Shown here piece by piece: positions 51,993-61,189 of a stretch of DNA of 64,000 nt (the stretch's first letter is position 1; each line of letters opens with the position of its first letter). The DNA is from Paenibacillus sp. V4I3 (GTDB lineage: Bacteria > Bacillota > Bacilli > Paenibacillales > NBRC-103111): contig NZ_JAUSZA010000001.1 in the NCBI RefSeq assembly GCF_030817215.1, positions 7,538,501 to 7,602,500 of the forward strand. The letters are read 5' to 3'. A program made the translations under genes and the position numbers. The notes under the pieces are model-generated. The model did no database searches, was not told where the DNA came from, and saw nothing but the letters and a program-made list of their open reading frames with translations.

Positions 51993-53093
51993 ATGAAGTC
52001 CACTGAAAAAATATCGGGAAGTCAATTATGCTTGTTAATTTTTTCCTTTATAGCTCCCATCGTCATTCTTATGATACCAGGTTTGGAGTCGGATATCTCC
52101 AAGCAAGATGCATGGATAACGATTTTTCCTGCTGTCTTGATCGGGTCATTAACGATTTGGGTGATGATCATTTTGTCGAATCGCTATCCGGGTCTTACGA
52201 TTATACAGTACAGCTCTCAAATTATAGGGAAATGGCCTGCAAAATGCTTAGGATGTTATTTTATTTATTACTGGATTAATTTTGATTTCATCGTTCTTAA
52301 TCAACACATACAGTTTATAAATACCGTTCTGCTTATGAGAACTCCTGCTATCGTTGTCAGTCTAACGTTGGCACTCTTATGCGGTATAGCAGCCTATATG
52401 GGTATCGAATCTATCGCAAGATCTAATGAGTACATTTCCTTACTCATCTTTGTTTTGTTGATTCCACTCTTGATACTCATGCTCGCAGAATCTGATTCGG
52501 AGCGGATCCTTCCCGTGATGAGTCAAGGAATGGTTCCAGTCCTTCAGGCGTCCGTTTTCCCAACCGCTTACTTAAGTCAATTTTTTATTTTGGGGTGGCT
52601 TCTTCCTTATTTGAATCAACCGAAGAAAGCAACCAAAGTTTCGTTCATCGCATTGTTGCTTATCGCTAGTCTTCTCTGCATTACTGTTATACCTCTGATT
52701 ATGATCTTTGGGCCGTTAGCCGGTAAATTGACATTTCCAGTGTTAGAAGTAGTTCGGTATATAGGTATAACAGGAAGCTTTGAACGCTTGGAAGCTATAG
52801 GGGTGGCTATATGGGTTATGGGTTGCTTTGTAAAAGATTCTCTCGTCTGCTTTATTATATGTCTAAGTATATGTCATCTTTTTAACATTAGAAATTACAG
52901 GAACTTTGTATTCCCTATAACGATTTTGGCAGCGATAGGATCTGTTTCGGTTTTTAAATTTTATTCCACTGATTTGAATACTTATTTTAGATATTCTTTT
53001 CCAAGTTACGCATTTTTTACACAATTAATTTTACCCCTTACACTTCTAATGATTGATACAATAAAGAGGCGCTGGAGGAAGTCAGAGGTTTAG
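51993..53093 (+). CDS. GerAB-type spore germination permease (B subunit)
   Basis: A 366-residue membrane protein with ten predicted helices of the GerKB/YndE family: ISGSQLCLLIFSFIAPIVIL, DAWITIFPAVLIGSLTIWVM, LGCYFIYYWINFDFIVLNQ. B subunits bind germinants in the inner spore membrane. AAGGAG 7 bases before the ATG. It runs plus, toward the A, C and D genes, so the receptor is encoded by two convergent transcripts. Confidence 0.9.
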   Translation: MKSTEKISGSQLCLLIFSFIAPIVILMIPGLESDISKQDAWITIFPAVLIGSLTIWVMIILSNRYPGLTIIQYSSQIIGKWPAKCLGCYFIYYWINFDFIVLNQHIQFINTVLLMRTPAIVVSLTLALLCGIAAYMGIESIARSNEYISLLIFVLLIPLLILMLAESDSERILPVMSQGMVPVLQASVFPTAYLSQFFILGWLLPYLNQPKKATKVSFIALLLIASLLCITVIPLIMIFGPLAGKLTFPVLEVVRYIGITGSFERLEAIGVAIWVMGCFVKDSLVCFIICLSICHLFNIRNYRNFVFPITILAAIGSVSVFKFYSTDLNTYFRYSFPSYAFFTQLILPLTLLMIDTIKRRWRKSEV

Positions 53094-53096
53094 ATT

Positions 53097-53324
53097 TCAT
53101 TGTTTTAAAATGATTTTTCCGATGGGCTCAAAAATGAATCTAACAGGAGCTGTTATGCTAATATGAACATGGGCAAATAATAAAGAGCCTAGAATCATAC
53201 ATAATCCCATCAAACAACTATATACAACAGCTACTTTAAGCTGTTTTTTATTTAGAAACATCTGAACTCTATAGCAAGACCAACCCAACGTTAAAATAAC
53301 AAAAGTTGATATTTGCAGGATCAT
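53097..53324 (-). CDS. Small membrane protein of the germinant receptor locus (GerXD-like)
   Basis: A 75-residue protein with two membrane helices (ISTFVILTLGWSCYRV and VYSCLMGLCMILGSLLFA). Its ATG overlaps the GerC stop (TAATG). Short two-helix D subunits occur in other germinant receptor operons and modulate receptor activity. The 3-base gap to the convergent B-subunit stop leaves almost no room for a terminator. Confidence 0.7.
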   Translation of the reverse strand: MILQISTFVILTLGWSCYRVQMFLNKKQLKVAVVYSCLMGLCMILGSLLFAHVHISITAPVRFIFEPIGKIILKQ

Positions 53325-54490
53325 TATTCGGACTCCTTTTCTTTCGATTCGAAGGAAGAATGTACCATTCCCTCTCCTTTTATTGTCAGGTTAACTTCAA
53401 CCGATATATCTGCCTCTGGGAACCGAGTATCCCATTGATTTTTCAAAATTGCCCACTTCTCAGGGTTATGCTTATAAATTTCTTGACCAAAGCCCACGCT
53501 ATCCACTTTATATTTCTTTTGGATTTTAAATATAACATCTTGGACTTGTTTCTTGACTGCATCTTCCAACGCTTTTGTTATTAGCTTCAAATTCTTTGGT
53601 TCGTTGATATCCAGACCGGAATTATTCTCGACCAAACTTCCTTGACCTTCCAGTTGGATCTTAAATTTTACTGAATCAAGTGGAGTCTGCGTAATGATTT
53701 TGCGGTCAGCATGGGTTATCAACATCCCAACTTCCCCATTACCTTCAGGTAAATTTGCCGTGATTCGACCGAACTTCAGCTTGTCCGTCACCCACATCAG
53801 CCCCAATGTTTCATTTATATCTAATAAACCGGATAGTTTTAAATCTTTAAAAACGCCGGCGCCCGCTAACCTAAATAGTTGCTTATGTGGATCTTTGGAG
53901 TGGATATCGGATTCAATTACCCCTACGACGGGATGAACACCCTCACTTTCAGACGAAATAAAAAAATCCTTCAATGTTACTGCTAAATCATCTCCCGAAT
54001 TTTCCATTTCCCTCACCGCTTCGATGGGCGCTTGCTTTAAAGGATAATTCATTTGCAAAATATTCTTCCCTTCTTCCCCTTTAACAACCATGATATAGGT
54101 CTTTAAGCGATTTCTTGGGTCATGAGTAAAGATATCCAGTACACCTTGAATTCCATGCTTAGCTAAACGTTCACTAATAAACACAACGCTGCGATGAGAG
54201 TAGAACAATATACGTGAGCTTTTCTTCTGAAGTTTTTGATGAATTTCATTTCCATTTTTTCCTTCTGCGGATATAACGAAAAATTTATCTTTGCTGCCGC
54301 TCCCTCCACCACCCATTCCTCCTTCAGTGGATGGAGTTGCGATTTGAAGGGAACATAGCAGCATGTTGCCGTCGTCCGACAGGTCCATTGCAGTACCTGT
54401 GACAAATGCAAGATCATTCATTTCCATACGATCCCAACACCCGCTAATAAAGACAAATACGAGAAGAATCATATATTTTAGTCTTCTCAT
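53324..54490 (-). CDS. Ger(x)C-family germination lipoprotein (C subunit)
   Basis: A 388-residue lipoprotein with lipobox FISGC then WDRMEMNDLAFVTGTAMD, the family N-terminus. Domain 2 holds LKTYIMVVKGEEGKNIL and the conserved DLAVTLKDFF; the C-terminal domain ends WDTRFPEADISVEVNLTIKG. C subunits sit on the outer face of the inner spore membrane. The gene overlaps the A-subunit stop by 4 bases. Confidence 0.9.
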   Translation of the reverse strand: MRRLKYMILLVFVFISGCWDRMEMNDLAFVTGTAMDLSDDGNMLLCSLQIATPSTEGGMGGGGSGSKDKFFVISAEGKNGNEIHQKLQKKSSRILFYSHRSVVFISERLAKHGIQGVLDIFTHDPRNRLKTYIMVVKGEEGKNILQMNYPLKQAPIEAVREMENSGDDLAVTLKDFFISSESEGVHPVVGVIESDIHSKDPHKQLFRLAGAGVFKDLKLSGLLDINETLGLMWVTDKLKFGRITANLPEGNGEVGMLITHADRKIITQTPLDSVKFKIQLEGQGSLVENNSGLDINEPKNLKLITKALEDAVKKQVQDVIFKIQKKYKVDSVGFGQEIYKHNPEKWAILKNQWDTRFPEADISVEVNLTIKGEGMVHSSFESKEKESE

Positions 54491-56004
54491 CTCTTAACCC
54501 CCGATCGAAATTTCGCCCAAATCGGTATCCTTATCAAAACATCCTTCAAGCCGGTCAACTTAAGCGGAGAGACTGGAGAAAAATAAAGAACCCCGAAGGA
54601 ACGAAGGGAAGTCACGTGTAATATGATGCCTATCAATCCTAGAACAATGCCATAGAGGCCCAGTGTCCCCGCTAAGAATAACATTGGAAAACGAAGTAAT
54701 CGGATCCCATTTCCAAAACTATATCGAGGAATCGTAAACGCCGAAATGCCAGTGATGGACACGATAATGACTACTGGAGCAGATATTAATCCCGCTTGAA
54801 CCGATGACTGGCCAATGACTAAACCTCCAACGATACTTATGGTTGGGCCTATCTGTTTAGGCAGACGGTTTCCGGCTTCCCGCAGGGCTTCAAATATGAC
54901 TTCCATAAGTAAAGCTTCAATCATCGCAGGAAAGGGAACGGCTTCCCTTGATGCAAGAATACTCAGCACAAGATTAGTGGGTATCATTTCCTGATGGAAG
55001 GTCGTAATAGCTACATACAGCGGAGGTGCAAATATCGCTAAATTGATAAAGAGGAATCGAATCCATCGAACAAAAGTAGCGACTGGCCAACGACTATAGT
55101 AATCTTCACTTGCCTGAAGTCCTGTCCAGAACGTCATCGGAACAATAAGGACAAATGGGGTAGTATCCACAAGAATGGCTACTTTTCCTTCAAGCAATTC
55201 AGCAGCCACCACATCTGGACGTTCTGTGCTGTGAACTTGGGGAAATGGTGAATACGGTTGATCCTCAATAAATTCTTCGATATACGCTGAATCGAGTACA
55301 CCGTCCAATTGTATGGAATTCAATCTCGTTCTAACTTCGTCAACTAATGTTTCCTGCACAATACCCTTTAGGTATGTAATGGCTATTCGAGTCTGGGAAA
55401 CCTCTCCTAAAGTAATATACTCTATCTTTAATTTTGAAGTTTTGAGTCTTGAACGTATCAAACTTATGTTTGTTGAAATATGTTCAATGAAACCGTCCCT
55501 TGGGCCGCGTATAACAGGCTCGGATGACGCTTCTTCAATACTTCTTTTGGATGAACCGGGAATTGAGACCGTTATCACATTGCTGCTACCTGTAATTAGA
55601 ATGGCGGCATAACCCTCTAATAGGTTACGAATGGTTTCCGATACTTTTGTAGAGCTATTCGTGGTTCCAACGGAGATCATCTCACTTTTAAGATCTCCTG
55701 CTTCCTTCGGAAATTTATCATTTGTTATGCTCGTGAGCATTGGTTTAATTACATGCTCATCGAGCATTTTTGTATCAATCAAGTTATCTATGTAAACAAT
55801 GAGCCCTTGAAGGTTATGATTACCTTCTATCCTTCGGTATTCCAAGTCAGAACAATCCTGGAATGTTTCTCTTAAAATCTTTTCGTTTTGCTCGATATCC
55901 GATGTAAACTCATTATTATTGTCTTCCTCTAGGTTATTGCTTTTCATTTTAGGAAGATTTTCATAATTATTGAATGTATCTTTACCTCTTATAAACCATC
56001 TCAT
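54487..56004 (-). CDS. GerAA/GerKA-type germinant receptor A subunit
   Basis: A 505-residue A subunit: a ~250-residue soluble N-terminal region (DCSDLEYRRIEGNHNLQGLIVYID, SRTKLKTSK region), then the membrane part with DYYSRWPVATFVRWIRFLFI and the diagnostic REAVPFPAMIEALLMEVIFE, and a soluble tail. AGGAGG 7 bases before the ATG. Its promoter region begins right at the 3' end of the group II intron (56089), so the intron may have altered expression. Confidence 0.92.
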   Translation of the reverse strand: MRWFIRGKDTFNNYENLPKMKSNNLEEDNNNEFTSDIEQNEKILRETFQDCSDLEYRRIEGNHNLQGLIVYIDNLIDTKMLDEHVIKPMLTSITNDKFPKEAGDLKSEMISVGTTNSSTKVSETIRNLLEGYAAILITGSSNVITVSIPGSSKRSIEEASSEPVIRGPRDGFIEHISTNISLIRSRLKTSKLKIEYITLGEVSQTRIAITYLKGIVQETLVDEVRTRLNSIQLDGVLDSAYIEEFIEDQPYSPFPQVHSTERPDVVAAELLEGKVAILVDTTPFVLIVPMTFWTGLQASEDYYSRWPVATFVRWIRFLFINLAIFAPPLYVAITTFHQEMIPTNLVLSILASREAVPFPAMIEALLMEVIFEALREAGNRLPKQIGPTISIVGGLVIGQSSVQAGLISAPVVIIVSITGISAFTIPRYSFGNGIRLLRFPMLFLAGTLGLYGIVLGLIGIILHVTSLRSFGVLYFSPVSPLKLTGLKDVLIRIPIWAKFRSGVKR

Positions 56005-56088
56005 GAAAACTCCTCCTGGTTGACACAGTCACTGCTATTATTCCAAATAGAGTAAGACATATACGATGAATAAAGACGCCCCTTATAA

Positions 56089-58249
56089 GTAGGGTAAGAC
56101 GGGGGATTACTCCCCCGGACTCCCCATCAAACCGTGCATGCGGATTTCCCGCACACGGCTTTCCTTCGTCAGTTCCCCATCTTCAGGAGTGAGTCATCTT
56201 CACCCGTCACCGGGCTGCATATTTCACAACTGAATTAGAAACGTGTGGTGAGTAAGTTTGTTAGAAATACCATTCCTGCCGATTCCAACACTTTGTTGGG
56301 TATCAGCGAATTAGAAACCGTAGATTTCTTTTTACACATAAAGGCTCGCACCCTCATGCGCGTCCATTCGTCTAACCGTTGAAACTTCTTCTTTACATTC
56401 CCTATGCCGAAGTAATTACCAAACCCTCGCACAATTTCATTTAGTTTCTTGAGCATTCCATCAAGGTTAATCCCTTGTTGCCTGCGGGTGATCTTACGGA
56501 CTTTATCTTTGTATTTCTTCACTTTCGTGTCAGGTACAATGAGATATCCCTTCCAGAAGTCGAATCCAAGAAAGCGAAATCCATCATCGAAATGTACAAC
56601 CTTCGTTTTCTCAGGGTGCATTCGTAGTTGTAATTCGTTTTCCAGAATGGTCTTTGCCGCTAGGTATGCCTCTTCAGCCTGTTCCTTTGTTTTACATAGA
56701 ATGACTGCATCATCCGCATACCTTACCACTGCAAAACCTCTCTCCTTCATCCCCCAGTCGAAATGGTTCAAGTACAAATTCGCAAGCAATGGCGACAAAT
56801 TTCCGCCCTGTGGAGACCCGATTTCCGTTTCATGGAACTGATCATCTTCCATGAATCCCGCCGTTAGCCATCCGCGAATGAGCGTCAGTACTTTTCCGTC
56901 GGCGATTCTCTCATGTACTTTCTCCATCAGTAATTCGTGTGGAATTTCATCGAAGAAAGACATAATGTCCAGGTCAACCACATATTCGTATCCGCCGCGT
57001 TTCGCGCGTCGAATCGTATTCACTGCTTGGTGCGCCGAGTATCCTGCTCGAAAGCCAAAGCTATAATAGTAGAAGTCTTTCTCGAAAATCGGCTCGATGA
57101 TCTGGCGTACCGCTTGCTGACATACGCGATCTCGGATTGTAGGAATACCTAACGGTCTTAATTTCCCATTCTCCTTCTCAATGTAATGACGTCGCACAGG
57201 GTCAGGCTTGTACCGCCCTTGTTGCAATAACCTTTGGAGCTCCCTCAGGTTCATACTCACATTCTTCTCGAACATGGCAATGCTTACGCCATCGATTCCG
57301 CCGCTTCCTTGATTCTTCCTCACGGATAGCCATGCTTCGTACAGATTTTCTATTTGGTACACTTTATCGATCAGGGAGTAATATCGTCGTTTCGGTTTCA
57401 TTGGTGTTTCACCACCTTTACCGCTACTCACCAAACTGGTCTTGTTTCCGCTACAGATGATCGATTCCTTGCTTGTTCCACGGGCGTAACAAATGCGTCT
57501 TAGACTCATTGTCAATCACTCTGTTGGTCCGCCGTGTACTCAGGTCGCCAGTAGTCCTTATCCGTTGGCGTTCTTCGCCATTGGCGGGACGCACCCACTT
57601 GGAGCTACTCTCGTTGGTTTAAGGCGCTTACGATCTCCACTCACGCAAACTCACAGATTTTGACGAAGCACGTCCCCTTTGCCTCTGTCTTCCCTCTTTT
57701 GAAGCGGAAGCAGGTTATGCGACTGAGTCTTCTTTCTCGCGCGCATACTCATCCGAGTTTTCCCCTCCAGACTGTTACCAGCTTTCATCGGCTCGGACTT
57801 ACTCGCTATTACGGAACGATCCGCCATCTCGCAGCCCATTGATTCGGCTTTCCCTTTAAGGTTATACCTCCCCTACCTTGTCCGCGTTTGCGTCAAGGAA
57901 GCTACGAGACTTCCCTCAGTTATCTGCACATTCTATTCCATCCATCCTGACCCTAATCACGTCGATGAGCCTTGCAGGTCATATCCCTTTGTTTGTTTCC
58001 CTACAAGATATACATATTTGCATAAGTTTCCCCGTTTGTTTGGCGGGTCACCCAACATCGCCGCCACCTCTGGTTCACCGCATTCCGGGCTGGATTTTGC
58101 CTGCAGGCCCTTCGGATTCCCTCTCACAAGAGACACCCTGCCAATCCTAACCCTGCTGGATTAGGACCTCTACTTCGGCTACGGCACTTTAAAGGGTAAA
58201 GTTACCGAGTGGATTTGAACCACTTAGATTGTGCGACTGTGAGGCGCAC
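56089..58249 (-). mobile_element. Group II intron (probably group IIC), ~2.16 kb
   Basis: The 5' end on the minus strand is GTGCGCC at 58249, the group II GUGYG consensus. Domain IV carries the reverse transcriptase. Domain V is seen at ~56160-56125 (AGCCGTGTGCGG...CCGCATGCACGGTT), followed by a GGGGGA...TCCCCC domain VI, and the 3' end is CCCTAC at 56089. It sits 7 bases downstream (minus sense) of the tautomerase terminator hairpin, the classical target of group IIC introns. The 57402-58248 stretch is the intron RNA (domains I-III). Exact ends are predicted by motif only. Confidence 0.88.
56235..57401 (-). CDS. ltrA: Group II intron reverse transcriptase/maturase
   Basis: The ~388-residue protein (longer frame to 57515 possible) has the RT motifs: RPLGIPTIRDRVCQQAVRQI, the AGYSAHQA region, EIGSPQGGNLSPLLANLYL, the catalytic FAVVRYADDAVIL (YADD), and the LGFDFWKGY region. 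A maturase (X) domain follows (LKKLNEIVRGFGNYFGI). It ends without an HNH endonuclease domain, as in group IIC introns. AAAGGTGG precedes the ATG at 57401. Confidence 0.92.
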   Translation of the reverse strand: MKPKRRYYSLIDKVYQIENLYEAWLSVRKNQGSGGIDGVSIAMFEKNVSMNLRELQRLLQQGRYKPDPVRRHYIEKENGKLRPLGIPTIRDRVCQQAVRQIIEPIFEKDFYYYSFGFRAGYSAHQAVNTIRRAKRGGYEYVVDLDIMSFFDEIPHELLMEKVHERIADGKVLTLIRGWLTAGFMEDDQFHETEIGSPQGGNLSPLLANLYLNHFDWGMKERGFAVVRYADDAVILCKTKEQAEEAYLAAKTILENELQLRMHPEKTKVVHFDDGFRFLGFDFWKGYLIVPDTKVKKYKDKVRKITRRQQGINLDGMLKKLNEIVRGFGNYFGIGNVKKKFQRLDEWTRMRVRAFMCKKKSTVSNSLIPNKVLESAGMVFLTNLLTTRF

Positions 58250-58255
58250 AAATCA

Positions 58256-58282
58256 AACCCAGTGCCAACACGGCACTGGGTT
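58256..58282 (-). terminator. Tautomerase terminator, target site of the group II intron
   Basis: 11-bp stem AACCCAGTGCC/GGCACTGGGTT with loop AACAC (plus-strand reading), 24 bases beyond the tautomerase stop. The intron 5' end is 7 bases further on. The core is an inverted copy of the LysR terminator at 51847-51871. Confidence 0.88.
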
Positions 58283-58305
58283 CATTTATAAAGATATTAA
58301 CGTAA

Positions 58306-58542
58306 TTACTTCATCTTAGCGGCAAGCTGCCGGCGATATTCCAACGCAGGTAGTCCGCCCCAACCCCAATTTTCGGTATCAACCTCTTCGATAACTACGA
58401 AGGTAGATTCTAACGGCTTGTTCAGAACATTGAGCAGAAGTTCGCTGGCTCCTTTAATAAGCGCTGCCTTTTCTTCTGCTGTGATAGACTGACGGTCTGG
58501 AGTAGTCCCCTCACGGGTCACTTGGATCGTAACGATCGGCAT
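58306..58542 (-). CDS. 4-oxalocrotonate tautomerase-family protein
   Basis: A 78-residue tautomerase with catalytic Pro2 (MPIVTIQVTREGTTPDR), TAEEKAALIKGASELL, and FVVIEEVDTENWGWGG. Such proteins tautomerise enol/keto substrates or have related hydratase and dehalogenase activities. It is about 90% identical to the copy at 63009-63245 (8 differences in 78). Last gene of the SDR-NIPSNAP-NMO cassette. Confidence 0.93.
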   Translation of the reverse strand: MPIVTIQVTREGTTPDRQSITAEEKAALIKGASELLLNVLNKPLESTFVVIEEVDTENWGWGGLPALEYRRQLAAKMK

Positions 58543-58579
58543 GAATATTCTCCCCCATTCGGAATGATATGTTTAGTTA

Positions 58580-58702
58580 TTATTGTTCTAAACCGTTTTT
58601 AACCCATTTAGCAACGGATACGGTGCGTTTTGCTTGATGCTCGGCAGCAGCGCGCACGTCTTCCTTCATTGCTCCATTTTGATCCACGGATACACTTGTC
58701 AT
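58580..58702 (-). CDS. Possible 40-residue protein
   Basis: ATG at 58702 to TAA: MTSVSVDQNGAMKEDVRAAA, then EHQAKRTVSVAKWVKNGLEQ. The residue composition is protein-like, with a basic amphipathic C-terminal helix, but no clear ribosome site precedes it. It could be translated by coupling to the nitronate monooxygenase stop 13 bases upstream, or be the tail of a deleted gene. Confidence 0.35.
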   Translation of the reverse strand: MTSVSVDQNGAMKEDVRAAAEHQAKRTVSVAKWVKNGLEQ

Positions 58703-58714
58703 GTGTATCGCTTA

Positions 58715-59788
58715 TTAGAGAATAATTTGCACCTGATTGATAGTTTCTTGCACGATACTCTCTGCACTTTGGCCAGAAGTAAGCATCCGCAAACCTTGTC
58801 CTGCCCACAAAGACATATAATCGGGATTATTTTGCTTGGCCGCAGCAGTTCTAATATCCCTTGTCGCGGTATTTTGGGTAGGGAACGGAAGCGGCTCTAA
58901 CCTGCTCTTCTCCCAAACTTCGATAAATTCGTTAGCAACCCCTCTGGCTGGACGACCGGAAAACACGTTCGTGATCACCGTGCTCTCCTCGGTGCTGGCA
59001 AGCAGTTTTTGCCGATACGAGATATGCGCTCCCGATTCAACCGAAGTCAGGAAGCGCGTTCCCATCTGCACACCCTGTGCCCCAAGTGCGAGGGCGGCGA
59101 CAAGCCCGCGGCCATCCATAATCCCTCCTGCCGCAATTACCGGAATATGAACACGGTCAACAATTTGCGGCACTAAGGCCATTGTGCCAATATTAGCACC
59201 CATGGGTCGATTGGAAATGTCAAATGTTCCACGATGCCCCCCGGCCTCGCTGCCCTGAGCCACAATCGCGTCGCATCCCGCCTGTTCAGCAAGGAGCGCT
59301 TCATTGACCGTCGTCACCATTGTGACAATTCGAATGCCGCCCGCTTTGGCTTGCTCAATCATATGTGCAGGAAGAACGTCAAACGCCGTGCTGATAACCG
59401 GGACTTTTTCCTCCAACACAACGGTGAATTGTTGCTCGAAATGATCTGGCGTCCGCACGCCTTCTCCCGCGACCTGCGGTAGCCCGAATTTATTTCGGAT
59501 ATCATTCAGTTCCCGTTGAACTTCGCCAGTTCTCGTATTGTCGTCGGTAGCCCGAATAGAAAATAAATTCACTCCAAAGGGAGCATTCGTTAACTTACGA
59601 ATGTCACGAATCGCACTACGGATCGCTTCGGGCTCCATATAAGCGGCTCCTAGCGTGCCAAGCCCACCCGCATTGGATACGGCCGCAGTCAAGCTGACCG
59701 TTCCAGGTCCACCTGCCATGCCAGCCAAGAAGATTGGGTAACGAATATTAAAAATGCGACAAAGTTCTGTGTCAAGTTTAATGTTCAT
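58715..59788 (-). CDS. Nitronate monooxygenase (2-nitropropane dioxygenase family)
   Basis: A ~357-residue FMN TIM-barrel enzyme: NIRYPIFLAGMAGGPGTVSL, DAIVAQGSEAGGHRGTFDIS with the catalytic-region histidine, VPVIAAGGIMDGRGLVAALALGAQGVQMGTRFL. It oxidises nitroalkane nitronates, or could act as a related enoyl/quinone reductase. Start at the ATG 59788 after GGGGAGGA. It lies in a cassette with NIPSNAP, SDR and tautomerase. Confidence 0.9.
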   Translation of the reverse strand: MNIKLDTELCRIFNIRYPIFLAGMAGGPGTVSLTAAVSNAGGLGTLGAAYMEPEAIRSAIRDIRKLTNAPFGVNLFSIRATDDNTRTGEVQRELNDIRNKFGLPQVAGEGVRTPDHFEQQFTVVLEEKVPVISTAFDVLPAHMIEQAKAGGIRIVTMVTTVNEALLAEQAGCDAIVAQGSEAGGHRGTFDISNRPMGANIGTMALVPQIVDRVHIPVIAAGGIMDGRGLVAALALGAQGVQMGTRFLTSVESGAHISYRQKLLASTEESTVITNVFSGRPARGVANEFIEVWEKSRLEPLPFPTQNTATRDIRTAAAKQNNPDYMSLWAGQGLRMLTSGQSAESIVQETINQVQIIL

Positions 59789-59851
59789 CTTCCTCCCCTC
59801 AAAAAATTTATCTTCCATCCCTCATCATTATAGGATAGTGTTTTCGCGCTT

Positions 59852-60175
59852 TTAATCCATTTGGAAAAACGGCGCGTTTTTCATATAGACAATATCGATT
59901 TTCTCATGTAAGGGACCGTTTTGTTCGGTTCTATCCTTAAGCTCCAGCCATTCTGAATCTTCCAGAAAGGCTTGGAAGTTCCGTTCACGGGATGCCGCGT
60001 CCAGATGCTCAAGTACGTAATACAACCGATCCTTTGATTCGTCCACATCTACCCAAAAATTCGTTACCTTTATATCATGTTTAGCAAAAATTCTTATCGT
60101 ATCATCCCGAAACCGATTCAGTATCGCTTGCATGCGGCCGGGAACCACTTGGTAAATCCGCAGTTCATACAGCAT
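59852..60175 (-). CDS. NIPSNAP-family protein
   Basis: A ~107-residue NIPSNAP domain: MLYELRIYQVVPGRMQAILN, FAKHDIKVTNFWVDVDESKD, YYVLEHLDAASRERNFQAFL. These ferredoxin-like alpha-beta barrels form dimers and are often paired with oxidoreductases; their role is unknown. The ATG at 60175 has AAGAAGG 9 bases upstream. Confidence 0.88.
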   Translation of the reverse strand: MLYELRIYQVVPGRMQAILNRFRDDTIRIFAKHDIKVTNFWVDVDESKDRLYYVLEHLDAASRERNFQAFLEDSEWLELKDRTEQNGPLHEKIDIVYMKNAPFFQMD

Positions 60176-60236
60176 AAACGCCATCCTTCTTGTTTTAATT
60201 CAGTATTTGTCCGCATTCAAAAGATTATTTTACAGC

Positions 60237-60980
60237 TTACCACTGTCCGGCATTTTGACCGCCATCGACATGAAGAATCTCTCCGGTCACGAATTGTGCG
60301 GATTCCAGATACACAATAGCGTCAACAATATCCTGAGCCTCGCCCATTCGGCCCATTGGGTGCAATTTCGCCAAAAAGTCGTGTGTCTCTACTGAATGCA
60401 TCGGCGTTTTGGTGATCCCTGGCGCGACTGCGTTCACGCGAATGCCCTTGTCCGCATACTCAATCGCCAGCGATTTCGTTGCCGCGTTCAAGCCTCCTTT
60501 GGTCAGTGCGGCAAGTACGGATGGCACGGCTTTAAGGGGCTGCTCTGTGGTTCCGCTTGCCGTGATGTTGACGATGTGGCCGGAGCCCGCCTTCAGCATC
60601 TCGGTCACCGCACGCTGAGTAACTTGGAAGAATCCTGCCACATTGATGGACAATACCGAATCAAAATCCGCTTCAGTGAAGTCCGTGAATGGTTTCGCTA
60701 TAAAAATACCGGCATTGTTCACCAGTGTGTCGATACGTCCAAAGCGCGAAATTGCTTCGCCGATTAAGCGTTCAGCTATTTGGGGATCTGAAATGTCGCC
60801 GGCAACATATGCCACATGCGCGCCTGTCGGATCGATTTCATTTGCAGCCTCAACCAATGCTTCTTCGCGGCGGCCATTGATGACTACATTGGCTCCTCGT
60901 TTCACTAGTTCAATTGCTGCTGCTTTTCCAATACCGCTGCTTCCACCTGTAATTACTGCTACTTTACCTTGAACACTCAT
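60237..60980 (-). CDS. SDR-family oxidoreductase lacking the catalytic tyrosine
   Basis: A 247-residue SDR with cofactor motif TGGSSGIGKA (11-20), NNAG (88-91), and IVNITASG. The position of the YxxxK tyrosine reads A157 (SVLAALTKGGL), with K161 present. It is similar across its length to the partial SDR at 63299, which has the same change. NAD(P)-binding looks intact. Such proteins may use another residue or act only in binding. First gene of the cassette, divergent from a copy of the LysR promoter. Confidence 0.85.
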   Translation of the reverse strand: MSVQGKVAVITGGSSGIGKAAAIELVKRGANVVINGRREEALVEAANEIDPTGAHVAYVAGDISDPQIAERLIGEAISRFGRIDTLVNNAGIFIAKPFTDFTEADFDSVLSINVAGFFQVTQRAVTEMLKAGSGHIVNITASGTTEQPLKAVPSVLAALTKGGLNAATKSLAIEYADKGIRVNAVAPGITKTPMHSVETHDFLAKLHPMGRMGEAQDIVDAIVYLESAQFVTGEILHVDGGQNAGQW

Positions 60981-61055
60981 TTCTCTATTCTCCTTTATCT
61001 ACCTATTAGAAGGTAGTTTGTATTTGAAAAAATATCAGACCTTCTGATCTGCTCG

Positions 61056-61148
61056 TTCATCATACAATGATTCTGTTATCCTGCATAATACAGAATAATG
61101 ATATTGAGTATCTCAAATTCAGATACCTAAACCCAGGAAGTCTATATT
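61056..61148. repeat. Second copy of the LysR divergent promoter, LysR ORF lost
   Basis: Closely matches 50858-50957, up to the LysR ribosome site (CAGGAAGTCTATAT). The start codon and following gene have been replaced by TCTAGAAC and unrelated sequence. On its left it reads toward the SDR gene, so it may still drive the oxidoreductase cassette. Confidence 0.85.
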
Positions 61149-61189
61149 CTAGAACAATGGGAAAGTCGATGGCGAGCCATTGCAGCAGC

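Noticed and set aside
58200..58249. tRNA-like T-arm (GGTTCAAATCC on the minus strand)
   Set aside because: It lies in the 5' part of the group II intron RNA; no acceptor stem, D-arm or anticodon arm could be built around it.
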